NCBI RefSeq assembly: GCF_009604455.1
Contig: NZ_WEGL01000006.1
Coordinates: 657,721-721,720 of the forward strand
From: Streptomyces sp. RB17
Lineage (GTDB): Bacteria > Actinomycetota > Actinomycetes > Streptomycetales > Streptomycetaceae
Direction: 5' to 3'
Length of the DNA: 64,000 nucleotides
Shown here: positions 15,724 to 23,621 of the stretch, piece by piece
How positions within the stretch are numbered: position 1 is the first letter of the stretch
How the letters are laid out: each line of letters begins with the position of its first letter
Made by a program: the position numbers and the translations under genes
Notes under the pieces: generated by a model
What the model saw: only the letters and a program-made list of their open reading frames with translations
What the model was told of the DNA's origin: nothing
The model's database searches: none

Positions 15724-17274
15724 TCAGTCCTGCGGCACCCGGAACGTCTGCAGGAACGTCCTCAGCGCCAGCCGGTTGGCGGCGACGTCCCAGGTCGCGG
15801 CCGGGGTCGTGAAGCGCAGGGAGAAACCGTCGCCGCCGCCGGTCAGGAAGCCGCGCCCGAAGGTGTGCACCCGCGCGTCCCCCGCCCCCGCCAGCCACTC
15901 CAGGTCGGCCGCCCTGTACCCCTGGTACGTGGTGGCCCGGACGGTGCCGGCGCGGTGGTAGCCGGGGAGCCGCTGCAGGCCGGGCTCGACGTCGTCCCGC
16001 CAGACGGCCACGGGATCCGGGCCGACACGCTCGCTGTGGGTGACGGCGAGGGTGGGCGAGGTGCCGTCCCGGCCGAAGGTGACGCGATAGGCGCCGGAGA
16101 CCCGGGAGGTGGTCAGCCGCTTCCAGCCGTCCGGCAGGGCGACGGAGAAGCCCTCCGGAGCGGTGTAGCGGTGATAGCCGGCCGGCAGTGCGGGCGAGGC
16201 GCTCGGAGCCGGGGTCGGGGAGGCGGGCGCGCTGCCGCCGGTGTGCGGGCCGGCCGACGCGGTGGGGCGGGCCGGTGCGTGCGCGGTGCCGAAGCCCGGC
16301 AGCTGATGGGCCGCGGCCAGGACCGCGACGGCGACGGTGACCACGGCCAGCGCGGTACCGGCCGCGAGGATCCCTCTGCTCCACTCCCGCCCGGCGAGGC
16401 GGACCCCGCCGTACGCGCCGCGCAGCCGGGGCACGGGGGCCGGCTCCCGGTCCGCGTCGGCGTCCTCGTCGAGGGTCCGGATCAGGGCCTCCCGGACCAC
16501 CGGCCGGGTCAGCCGCTCCCGCGAGTTCTTCCGCAGCAGCCCCTGCACGGCCTGGGTGAGCGGACCCGTGCGCAACGGGGTGCGCAGCGGCAGCCGGTCC
16601 ACGGCCTTCAGGGTGGCGTCGGGCCGGCCGCGGTCGCGGTACGGCGGCCGGCCCTCCGCCATCGTGTACAGCAGCGCACCCAGCGCCCACAGGTCGGCGG
16701 CCGGTCCGATCCGCTCGTCCCGGGCCTGCTCGGGCGAGGCGTACGACGGTGCCGTGAGCCGTGGCACCAGGGTCGCGCCGGCCAGCCCGAAGCCGGTGAC
16801 GACGACCGGGCCGCTGTCCCGTACGAAGACCTGGCCGGGGCTCAGCTCGCCGTGGGTGATGCCCTCGTCGTGCGCGGCCTGCAGCACGTCGAGCAGTTCC
16901 AGGCCGGTCCGGGCCGCCCGCGCGACATTGAACGGGCCCTCACGGTCGAGGAGTTCGATGAGGGGCGTGCCGTCGATCCACTCGGTGACCGTCCACAGGA
17001 CGCCGGACTCGACCACGGCGTCCACGACCGTGGCGATCTGGCCGGGGCACAGCAGTCGCATCGTCTCGGAGGTGCGGACGACGCGGGCCGTGATCCGGCG
17101 CGCGGTGTCGTCGGCGGAGGGTTCCGGCAGGGTGGTCTGGGCCACCAGCCTGGGTTGTTCCGCCGTCACGTCCTCGGCGTACCACCACAGGCGGTTCGTC
17201 TCGCGGGCGAAGACCTCCAGGAGCCGGTACCGCCCGGCGACCAGCTCGTGTGCGGAGACGTGCGCCTTGGTCAT
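15724..17274 (-). CDS. Membrane-anchored protein pseudokinase
   Basis: A 516-residue Ser/Thr kinase-like protein whose catalytic residues are missing. The fold is clear: ...LWTVTEWIDGTPLIELL, an APE-like YASPEQARDERIGPAADLWALGALLYTM, then YRDRGRPDATLKAVD. The HRDLKPxN loop reads HGELSPGQV, DFG reads GFG, and no glycine loop or VAxK lysine is visible. It should not transfer phosphate. After residue ~300 there is one transmembrane helix (GILAAGTALAVVTVAVAVLAA), a Pro/Ala/Ser linker and an extracellular domain of ~140 residues (YHRYTAPEGFSVALPDGWKRL...). The ATG at 17274 has GAGG 6 nt upstream; a second ATG lies 6 nt earlier. It probably acts as a sensor or scaffold. Confidence 0.8.
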   Translation of the reverse strand: MTKAHVSAHELVAGRYRLLEVFARETNRLWWYAEDVTAEQPRLVAQTTLPEPSADDTARRITARVVRTSETMRLLCPGQIATVVDAVVESGVLWTVTEWIDGTPLIELLDREGPFNVARAARTGLELLDVLQAAHDEGITHGELSPGQVFVRDSGPVVVTGFGLAGATLVPRLTAPSYASPEQARDERIGPAADLWALGALLYTMAEGRPPYRDRGRPDATLKAVDRLPLRTPLRTGPLTQAVQGLLRKNSRERLTRPVVREALIRTLDEDADADREPAPVPRLRGAYGGVRLAGREWSRGILAAGTALAVVTVAVAVLAAAHQLPGFGTAHAPARPTASAGPHTGGSAPASPTPAPSASPALPAGYHRYTAPEGFSVALPDGWKRLTTSRVSGAYRVTFGRDGTSPTLAVTHSERVGPDPVAVWRDDVEPGLQRLPGYHRAGTVRATTYQGYRAADLEWLAGAGDARVHTFGRGFLTGGGDGFSLRFTTPAATWDVAANRLALRTFLQTFRVPQD

Positions 17275-17478
17275 GGTCATCCCTCGCTGAAACCCCTGTT
17301 TCGTGTCCTACAGAGGTACGCGGGGCGTGCCGGGGTGCGTTCAAAGAATCCGTGAGTCCGGTGCCGATCCTGCCTTTCATTCAATTCTTCGAAAGGGCTT
17401 GCGAGTTTGGGATGGCCGCACCCGGGGGTCGTTCGACCTGCGGGTAACCGAGGGTAAATGCCCGGGAGCGGCCCTGGC

Positions 17479-18441
17479 TCACAGCAGCCCGAACCGCTCT
17501 GCCCAGCCGGTCAGTTCCCGTGGTGTCGTGTTGCCGCCGCACACCACGAGTCCGATCCGGGCGCCGTCGCCGACCCGGGCCACGACCTGCCGGGCCGCCG
17601 GCAGCAGACAGCCCGCGGCCGGCTCGGCCCACACCTTGGCGTGTTCGGCGAGCTCCAGCGAGCCGTGCACCGCCGCCCGGTCCGGCACCACCAGCACCTC
17701 CTCCACCAGCGGCGACACATGGTCGTACGTCAGCTGGGACACGGAGGGCGCGCTGAGCGTGGTGACCAGGGACGACAAGGGCACCGGGACCGGTCCGCCC
17801 GCCTTCAGCGCACCGGACATGGCCTCGGCGCCCTCGGTCTCCACACCCCAGACGCGGACCCCGGGACGTCTGGCGGCGAGGGCCGCGGCGACCCCGGCGA
17901 TCAGCCCGCCGCCGCCGATGCTGACCACGACGTCCGTCAGCCCGTCTGCCGCGTCCTCGGCCAGCTCCAGCCCGACCGTGCCCTGTCCGGCGATCACCAA
18001 CGGGTCGTCGAACGGGTGGACCAGGGTCAGCCCCTCGTCCCTGAGCCGCGTCACCAGCTCGAAGGCGCTGTCCATGCCGTCGGTCAGCCGCACCTGCGCC
18101 CCCGCGGCCTCGGCGAGCGCGATGGAACGCTCGGGCGCGGTACGGGGCATGACCACGGTCGCCTTCACATCGAGGGCCGCGGCCATCACCGCGAGGGCGA
18201 TCCCGTGGTTGCCGCCGCTGACCGCGACCACGCCCGCGGCCCGCTCGGCCTCGCTGAGCGACAGCAGCTTCGCCGTCGCCCCGCGTGCCTTGAACGAGCC
18301 GGTGCGCTGGAGCAGTTCGAGTTTGGCGGTGACCGGGACGCCGAGGAGGTCGGTCAGACCCGGACTCGGCACGGTCGGCGTCCGCACGACATGTCCGTCG
18401 ATCCGCTCCGCCGCGGCTTCGATCTCCTTGATGCCGATCAA
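17479..18441 (-). CDS. Threonine/serine dehydratase-like PLP enzyme
   Basis: A 320-residue fold-type II PLP enzyme. The Schiff-base lysine is in QRTGSFKARGA (about residue 50), with the asparagine loop SGGNHGIAL and the phosphate-binding glycines SIGGGGLIAG. There is no ACT regulatory domain, so it is the short catabolic or serine racemase-like type. It would deaminate threonine or serine to the 2-oxo acid. The TTG at 18441 is preceded by GAAGGG about 8 nt away. It is followed downstream by a 200-bp non-coding gap. Confidence 0.83.
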   Translation of the reverse strand: MIGIKEIEAAAERIDGHVVRTPTVPSPGLTDLLGVPVTAKLELLQRTGSFKARGATAKLLSLSEAERAAGVVAVSGGNHGIALAVMAAALDVKATVVMPRTAPERSIALAEAAGAQVRLTDGMDSAFELVTRLRDEGLTLVHPFDDPLVIAGQGTVGLELAEDAADGLTDVVVSIGGGGLIAGVAAALAARRPGVRVWGVETEGAEAMSGALKAGGPVPVPLSSLVTTLSAPSVSQLTYDHVSPLVEEVLVVPDRAAVHGSLELAEHAKVWAEPAAGCLLPAARQVVARVGDGARIGLVVCGGNTTPRELTGWAERFGLL

Positions 18442-18540
18442 GGTGCTTCACCCTTCCGGCGCGGGGTTGAGAGCCGCGCCGACCGCACCCTGACCCGCAC
18501 GGACTCCCGAGGTCAACATGGTTTCGCCGCCCGCCCACAC

Positions 18541-18930
18541 CTCGCGGCCCACCGGGACGTCCAGCAGCCGGAGCTCGTTGCCGGCCGTTCTGGCTGTGGG
18601 TGGTGCCGTCTTGGTCAGTGCCGCGGTCTCCGGGGTCCGTTGCGGGGTGTCGGGTGGTCCGGGTGGTGTGCGGGCCGCCGGGGAGCCGGGCGCGGCTCGC
18701 CCCGAGCGGTTTTCGAGTGGGCCTGTACTTCGCTTCGGCCTGCCAGGACGTCCGGCAGCCGGAGGTCGTTGCCGGCCGTTCTGGCTGTGGGCGGTGCCGT
18801 CTTGGTCAGTGCGGCGGTCTCCGGGGTCCGTTGCGGGGTGTCGGGTGGTCCGGGTGGTGTGCGGGCCGCCGGGGAGCCGGGCGCGGCTCGCCCCGGGCGG
18901 TTTTCGAGTCGGCCTACAGTTCGCGGCCTG
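18541..18930. repeat. Two ~190-bp tandem copies of the decayed 3' end of the polyprenyl synthase gene
   Basis: Copy A (about 18541-18732) and copy B (about 18733-18923) have a period of 191 bp and are nearly identical to each other. Read on the - strand both encode decayed versions of the enzyme's C-terminus: GSPAARTPPGPPDTPQRTPE then TARTAGNDLRLPDVLAGR. The intact gene has GSPAARGLPALLDSPDRAPE and AAGNLLRLLDVLAGREL. Part of the original (about 25 codons) is missing inside each copy. Copy B abuts the true gene end, where the shared GCCAGGACGTCC recurs 188 bp on. Copies A and B resemble each other more than the gene, which suggests a second duplication or gene conversion. The rest of the 18442-18540 gap holds nothing visible. 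Confidence 0.75.
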
Positions 18931-19933
18931 CCAGGACGTCCAACAGCCGGAGCAGGTTGCCGGCCGCGTCGGTGGCCAGTGGTGTCTGTGAGAGCAGCGT
19001 GCGGGCGGTGGCCGTGTGCGCGCGGGCCTCGGCCAGGGCCGCCGCACGGCCGCCGGCCGCCTCGATCAGTGCGGCGGCCTCCGGGGCCCGGTCCGGCGAG
19101 TCGAGCAGTGCGGGCAGTCCGCGGGCCGCCGGGGAGCCGAGTGCCGCCAGCACCGGGTACGTCTTTTTGCGCTGCCGCAGATCGCCGCCCACCGGCTTGC
19201 CGGTGACGGCCGGGTCGCCCCAGATGCCCAGCACGTCGTCGACCAGCTGGAAGGCGACGCCGAGCTGCCGTCCGGCCCGGTCCAGCGCGTCGGCCGTGGC
19301 CTCGCCCGCCCCGCCGAGCAGGGCGCCCAGCGCGGCGGCACAGCCCAGCAGCGCGCCGGTCTTGCCCTCCGCCATCGACCGGTACTCCTCGGGGGTGACC
19401 CGCTCCGGGCCGGTCCAGGGCCGGGTGGCGAACAGCAGGTCGTCGGCCTGTCCGTGCACCAGGTCGGCGAGGGCCGCCGACAGCAGCCGTACGGCCCCGG
19501 CACCCCGCGGCGCGATCGCGAGGGTCTCCACCGCCAGCGCGAACAGGGCGTCGCCGGCGAGCACGGCCGGGCCCGTGCCGTACGCCTTCCACACGGCGGG
19601 GCGGCGTCGCCGGGTCGCGTCGCCGTCCATGATGTCGTCGTGCAGCAGCGAGAAGGCATGCACCAACTCCACCGCCACCGCTGCCGGGACGCCGGCCCGC
19701 CCGTCGGCGCCCGCCGCCTCGGCGCCGAGCACCGCCAGCGCCTGCCGTACGCCCTTGCCGCCCGGCGCGGCGGCGGGCGCCCCGCCGACCTCGCACCAGC
19801 CGAAGGAGTACCCGGCCATCTCGGCCACCCACGGATGCAGCCGGCCGACCGCCTCCCGCAGCGCCGGCTGCACCAACTCCCGGCAACGGAGGAGGACTTC
19901 GGACGTGGAAGGTGCGGCCTGTATGGTGGTCAT
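18914..19933 (-). CDS. Polyprenyl (farnesyl/geranylgeranyl-type) diphosphate synthase
   Basis: A 339-residue trans-prenyltransferase. The first Asp-rich motif is HAFSLLHDDIMDGDATRRRR (about residues 91-110) and the second is FQLVDDVLGIWGD (about 230). EYRSMAEGKTGALLGCAA lies between. It condenses IPP with an allylic diphosphate to give a C15-C20 or longer chain; the exact length cannot be read. Its ATG overlaps the stop of the TPR gene (ATGA at 19930-19933). No cyclase is next to it. Downstream, two decayed copies of its own 3' end follow in tandem. The first-motif spacing DDIMD fits bacterial type enzymes. Confidence 0.88.
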   Translation of the reverse strand: MTTIQAAPSTSEVLLRCRELVQPALREAVGRLHPWVAEMAGYSFGWCEVGGAPAAAPGGKGVRQALAVLGAEAAGADGRAGVPAAVAVELVHAFSLLHDDIMDGDATRRRRPAVWKAYGTGPAVLAGDALFALAVETLAIAPRGAGAVRLLSAALADLVHGQADDLLFATRPWTGPERVTPEEYRSMAEGKTGALLGCAAALGALLGGAGEATADALDRAGRQLGVAFQLVDDVLGIWGDPAVTGKPVGGDLRQRKKTYPVLAALGSPAARGLPALLDSPDRAPEAAALIEAAGGRAAALAEARAHTATARTLLSQTPLATDAAGNLLRLLDVLAGREL

Positions 19934-20970
19934 CGGGCGACCTCCGCGTCGAGACCGAACTCCTCCTGGGCCCGGGCCACCATCTCCCGGGCGTGCCTCA
20001 GTCCACTCTGCTCCAACGTCCTTGCCAGATGGGCCAGTTCGGCCGCCGTCTCGGACCGGTCCCGGCCGAGCTGCGCCAGCGACTTGGCCAGCCCGAGCCG
20101 CGCCAGTGCCTCGCCGCGCGGCTCGCTCATCGCGCGGAACTCCTCCAGTGCCCGCTCGTACAGATCCCGCGCCTCGGTGTAACGCCCGGCCCGGTACAGG
20201 ACGTTGCCGCGCATCTTGTGGTTGTAGGCGAGCGCGCTGGAGAGGTCCATCGCCCGGCAGGAGGCCTCCGCACGGGACAGCAGCTCCAGCGCCCGCTCGG
20301 TGTCCTTGTCGCGCACCGAGAGGATGTCGGCGAGGCCGCGCAGCGCCCAGGCGTGTCCGCGCCGGTCCTCCGCCCGCTCGGCTATCTCCGCCGCCTCCTC
20401 GAACAGCGCGTACGCCCGGTCGTGGTCACCGGTGTTGCGGTGCATCTGCGCGATCCCCTCCAGCGCCCACACCGTGTGCCGGGCCTCGCCGCGCCGACGG
20501 GCCTCGGCCAGCAGCTGCTCGTGCAGCCGGCCGACCGCCGCGTAGTCGCCCTGGATCCGGCCGGTCTCCGCGAGGCCGGCCAGCGAGTAGCCGCGGACAA
20601 CGATGTCGCCGCCGCGCTCGCCGACTTCGGCCGCGAGCCCCAGCAGCCGCCAGGCCAGCGGGAAGGCCCCGCGCTGCCGGGCGAGGGTGCCGCCGCTCCA
20701 CAGCGCCCACGCCATCGCGGCGGTGTCACCGGCCGCGCGGGCGGCGCGGTAACTCGCCTTCCAGGCCCGGTCCGCGTCCGCCGTGTGGCCGAGCCGCCGG
20801 TGCGCCTCGGCGACGGCGATCCCGCAGCGGGCCGCCTCCGCGGGGAGCCCGGACCGCTCGGCCTCGCGCAGCTTCTCGGTGCCCTCCGTCAGCACATCGA
20901 TCAGCGAGGAATTCACGGACAGGGTGGTCAGGGCGCCCTGGTACTCCGGGGCGAAAGCCTTGCCGTACAT
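19930..20970 (-). CDS. Tetratricopeptide-repeat protein
   Basis: A 346-residue all-helical protein with about eight TPR-like units of 34-40 residues, for example RGYSLAGLAETGRIQGDYAA, TVWALEGIAQMHRNTGDHDR and LAYNHKMRGNVLYRAGRYTE. There is no signal or membrane segment. It is the first gene of a two-gene operon with the polyprenyl synthase. A partner or scaffold role for isoprenoid synthesis is inference from position only. A striking AT-rich palindrome at 20986-21017 overlaps its promoter. GAAAGG about 10 nt before the ATG at 20970 may be the ribosome site. Confidence 0.8.
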   Translation of the reverse strand: MYGKAFAPEYQGALTTLSVNSSLIDVLTEGTEKLREAERSGLPAEAARCGIAVAEAHRRLGHTADADRAWKASYRAARAAGDTAAMAWALWSGGTLARQRGAFPLAWRLLGLAAEVGERGGDIVVRGYSLAGLAETGRIQGDYAAVGRLHEQLLAEARRRGEARHTVWALEGIAQMHRNTGDHDRAYALFEEAAEIAERAEDRRGHAWALRGLADILSVRDKDTERALELLSRAEASCRAMDLSSALAYNHKMRGNVLYRAGRYTEARDLYERALEEFRAMSEPRGEALARLGLAKSLAQLGRDRSETAAELAHLARTLEQSGLRHAREMVARAQEEFGLDAEVAR

Positions 20971-20985
20971 GCGTAGCGTGCCTTT

Positions 20986-21017
20986 CTATACACGGTATGT
21001 ATACATCGCGTGTATAG
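20986..21017. promoter_or_regulatory. 32-bp AT-rich palindromic operator upstream of the TPR gene
   Basis: The arms CTATACACG and CGTGTATAG (9 bp, perfect) flank a perfect 10-bp core ATGTATACAT, with two mismatched bases between core and arm on each side. Such AT-rich symmetry is rare in this GC-rich window. It ends 16 bp before the ATG of the TPR-polyprenyl operon, so a bound protein would block the promoter or leader. No regulator gene lies next to it, so it is likely controlled by a regulator encoded elsewhere. Confidence 0.6.
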
Positions 21018-21132
21018 GGTCTCGAAAATGCGCCCCGGCCTGAGGGGACCGGGGCGTGTCGGTCTGTTGCCGGTCAAGACGCGGGTACGGCGACGGGGGT
21101 TGCCCGTGCGACGTGGATCACCCTGTGAAGGT

Positions 21133-21810
21133 TCAGTGCTGCTGGGCCTTCTGCGGGGTCAGCTCGCTCGGGCGCACCACGACGAAGCCCTCGCCCTGGA
21201 GCATCAGCTGCACGGCCTCGCCGGAACCGCCGCGCAGCATCGAGCCGATGGACTGGGAGCGGTGCAGCGAGGTCTGCAGATGTGCGGTCCAGCCGACCAC
21301 CGCGTCGGTGTCGACGTACACGGGGGACTGCGCGGAGACCGGGATGACCAGCGGGTTGCCCTCGCAGACCAGACCGAGCCGGCCCTGCCCGCTGAACACG
21401 CTGTTGAACAGGCCGCCGCCGGCGATGCCCGACCCCTTCACCGTCTTGATGTCGTACGACAACGAGGCGTCGAAACACAGCACGTTGCGGCCGTTGACCG
21501 TGAACTGGTCGCCGGGCTCGACCTCGACGAGGAAACAGTTCTGCGCCTCGTGCGCGAACCAGGCCTCACCCTGCCCGCGCACCGCCATGAGGGGCAGCCC
21601 CTCGCCGGTGACCGCACGCTTCAGCATGCCGCCGACGCCCTGCCCCTTGCGCTCGAACTTCAGGTCCCCCCGATAGGCGACCATCGCGCCCTGGCGGGCG
21701 TACATCTCGCCGTCCACGGCGTACTTGATGCACTTGGCGTTCTCGACGGACATGCCCGGCTCCACGGCCGGCTGGACCACGTGCGCACTGGAAAAGAGAT
21801 CACCCTTCAT
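21133..21810 (-). CDS. AIM24-family protein
   Basis: A 225-residue beta-rich protein of the AIM24 family (PF01987 type). The core reads KYAVDGEMYARQGAMVAYRG, GEGLPLMAVRGQGEAWFAH, and GLVCEGNPLVIPV...PVYVDTDAVVGW. It has no signal or membrane helix. Related proteins are often near tellurium-resistance-type (TerD) genes, and here the next gene upstream is a TerD fusion; the molecular role is unknown. Two ATGs are possible (21819 or 21810), neither with a strong ribosome site; I chose the one starting MKGDLFSSAH. Confidence 0.8.
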   Translation of the reverse strand: MKGDLFSSAHVVQPAVEPGMSVENAKCIKYAVDGEMYARQGAMVAYRGDLKFERKGQGVGGMLKRAVTGEGLPLMAVRGQGEAWFAHEAQNCFLVEVEPGDQFTVNGRNVLCFDASLSYDIKTVKGSGIAGGGLFNSVFSGQGRLGLVCEGNPLVIPVSAQSPVYVDTDAVVGWTAHLQTSLHRSQSIGSMLRGGSGEAVQLMLQGEGFVVVRPSELTPQKAQQH

Positions 21811-21866
21811 GCGGGGCATGGTGTCCCGGAGGATGTTGTTCCGCCAAGATCGGGGAAAGAAACCGC

Positions 21867-23555
21867 TCAGCCACCGAACAGCTGGGCCCAGTACGTGCCC
21901 GCCCGGCCGCCGCCCGCGAAGCCGACGCCGATGTGGCCGAACTCCCGCTTGAGGATGTTCGCGCGGTGCCCCGGACTGTTCATCCAGCCGTCCACGACCT
22001 CGGCGGGGGAGCGCTGGCCGCAGGCGATGTTCTCGCCGATCGTGCGCCTGCGGTACCCCGCCGCGGCGGCCCGGTCCCAGGGCCGCGAGCCGTCCGGCGC
22101 GACGTGGTCGTAGAAGTCGCGGGCCACCATGTCCGCGCAGTGTGCCTGAGCGGCGGCCGTGAGTTGGAGGTCCGCCGCCAGCGGGGGCAGACCGGCCCGG
22201 CCCCGCTCGGCGTTGGTGAGCGCGACGACCTCGGCGGCCGCACGCGACAGCGCGTCCGGGGTGAGCGGAGCGGCCCACAGGGCGGTCCAGTACCGGTGGC
22301 CGGCGTCGGCGTGGGCCAGGGCGGCATGCCGGAAGGCCGGGTCGAGCAGGGTGCGCCGGGAACGAGCCGATTCCAGGCAGTACTCCACGAACTCCGCCGG
22401 GCTGCGCGGCCCGGAGACGAGGTGTTCGCCGACTGTGATGTACGCGTATCCGGCGGCGCTGATCCGCTGGTGCACCGAAACCCCGTCCCGCCCCTCACCC
22501 GCGAGCCGCCCGGCCTCCGCCATGGCCCGGGCATGGGAGCGGGCGGCGGAGTCGAGCCGCGGATCGGGGGCGACCGGCGGCGAACCGGCTTGCGTGCGCA
22601 CCGAGTTGACGAGACGGAGGAAGTCGCCGATTCCGGCGCCTCCGACGAACCGACGGGAGGGCACCTCGGGGCCGGTCGTGGTGGGCGGGACGGAGGGTGT
22701 GGCCGGGCCGGCGACAGTGGGGCCGAGGGACGGTGCTGGTGGGCTGGTGATGGTGGGCCGAGGGGTTGGTCCTGGTGTGCCGGTGGCGGTGGGCCGACGG
22801 AGCGCTCCTCGTGTCCCGACACCGGGTCGGCCGGACGGTGCGCGGGGGCCGGTCGTGGTGGGCGGGACGGAGGGTGTGGCCGGGCCGGTGATGGCGGGCC
22901 GCGGGGGCGCTCCTGGAGGGCCGGTGATGGTGGGGCGGCGGGGCGGTGGTGGGCCGGTGGTGGTCGGGTGGGTGGACGGTCTGGTCGGGTCGGTCGTGGT
23001 GGGCCCCGTGGCGGGGCCGTGAGATGCCGGGTGGTTCGGGGGCGTCGCGGTGGCCGTCGTGTGTCCGCCGTCGTCCGTGACCTGCACTCCGAAGTCCCGG
23101 GCGAGTCCGGCCAGCCCGTCCGCGTACCCCTGCCCGATCGCCCGCAGCTTCCAGCCGGCGCCTGGCCGCAGATACACCTCGGCGAGCAGCAGCATCGTCT
23201 CCGGGCCGGGGCGGGGCGGCGTGAACCGGGCCACCGTACGCCCGGAGCCGTCCGTGACCGCCAGCCGGGGAGCGGGCAGCCGCCCGAGCGGCGTGCCGGG
23301 CTCGGCCGCGCTCACCACGACGGTGACCCGGGAGGCGCCACCGCGCAGCCGGGCCGGTTCGACGGTCAACGTGTCTCCGCGCAGTCGTATGCCCGCTGCC
23401 CGAGGCTGGTTGTAGAACACGAAGTCGGCGTCCGACCCGACCTTGCCCTCCGCCCCGGTGACGAGCGCGGACACGTCGAAGGCACCGGCCACCCGGAGCA
23501 GCGCCACGCCACCGGGCAGCGGCACATTACCGCCAGGCGCCAATTCGCTCGTCAC
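21867..23555 (-). CDS. TerD-domain protein fused to two CAP (SCP/PR-1) domains
   Basis: A 562-residue fusion. Residues ~1-165 are a TerD-like domain (LAPGGNVPLPGG, GSDADFVFYNQPRAAGIRL, MLLLAEVYLRPGAGWKLRAIGQGY). Residues ~170-315 are a Pro/Thr/Gly-rich repetitive linker. Two CAP domains follow: the first (~320-435) with SHARAMAEAG and AYITVGEHLVSGPRSPAEFV, the second (~440-562) with LTNAERGRAGLPPL, HCADMVARDFYDHVAPDG, RRTIGENIACGQRSPAEVV and WMNSPGHRANIL. TerD proteins bind calcium inside cells, while CAP domains are usually secreted; there is no signal peptide here. GTG 23555 matches the start of TerD proteins, but no ribosome site is seen. Confidence 0.82.
   Translation of the reverse strand: MTSELAPGGNVPLPGGVALLRVAGAFDVSALVTGAEGKVGSDADFVFYNQPRAAGIRLRGDTLTVEPARLRGGASRVTVVVSAAEPGTPLGRLPAPRLAVTDGSGRTVARFTPPRPGPETMLLLAEVYLRPGAGWKLRAIGQGYADGLAGLARDFGVQVTDDGGHTTATATPPNHPASHGPATGPTTTDPTRPSTHPTTTGPPPPRRPTITGPPGAPPRPAITGPATPSVPPTTTGPRAPSGRPGVGTRGALRRPTATGTPGPTPRPTITSPPAPSLGPTVAGPATPSVPPTTTGPEVPSRRFVGGAGIGDFLRLVNSVRTQAGSPPVAPDPRLDSAARSHARAMAEAGRLAGEGRDGVSVHQRISAAGYAYITVGEHLVSGPRSPAEFVEYCLESARSRRTLLDPAFRHAALAHADAGHRYWTALWAAPLTPDALSRAAAEVVALTNAERGRAGLPPLAADLQLTAAAQAHCADMVARDFYDHVAPDGSRPWDRAAAAGYRRRTIGENIACGQRSPAEVVDGWMNSPGHRANILKREFGHIGVGFAGGGRAGTYWAQLFGG
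22668..22888. repeat. 44-bp direct repeat within the TerD-CAP linker
   Basis: A 44-bp sequence starting GGGGCCGGTCGTGGTGGGCG is present exactly at 22668-22711 and again at 22845-22888, 177 bp apart. The bases between, and those up to about 23000, are looser versions. It encodes TPSVPPTTTGP-type peptide repeats. The exactness at DNA level suggests recent slippage or conversion, so linker length probably varies between strains. Confidence 0.7.
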
Positions 23556-23621
23556 ACAAGGGACAACGCCCGACACGTCTGAGAAGGTTCCGGGTCGTAC
23601 CCGGCAACGACGAGCAAGCCC

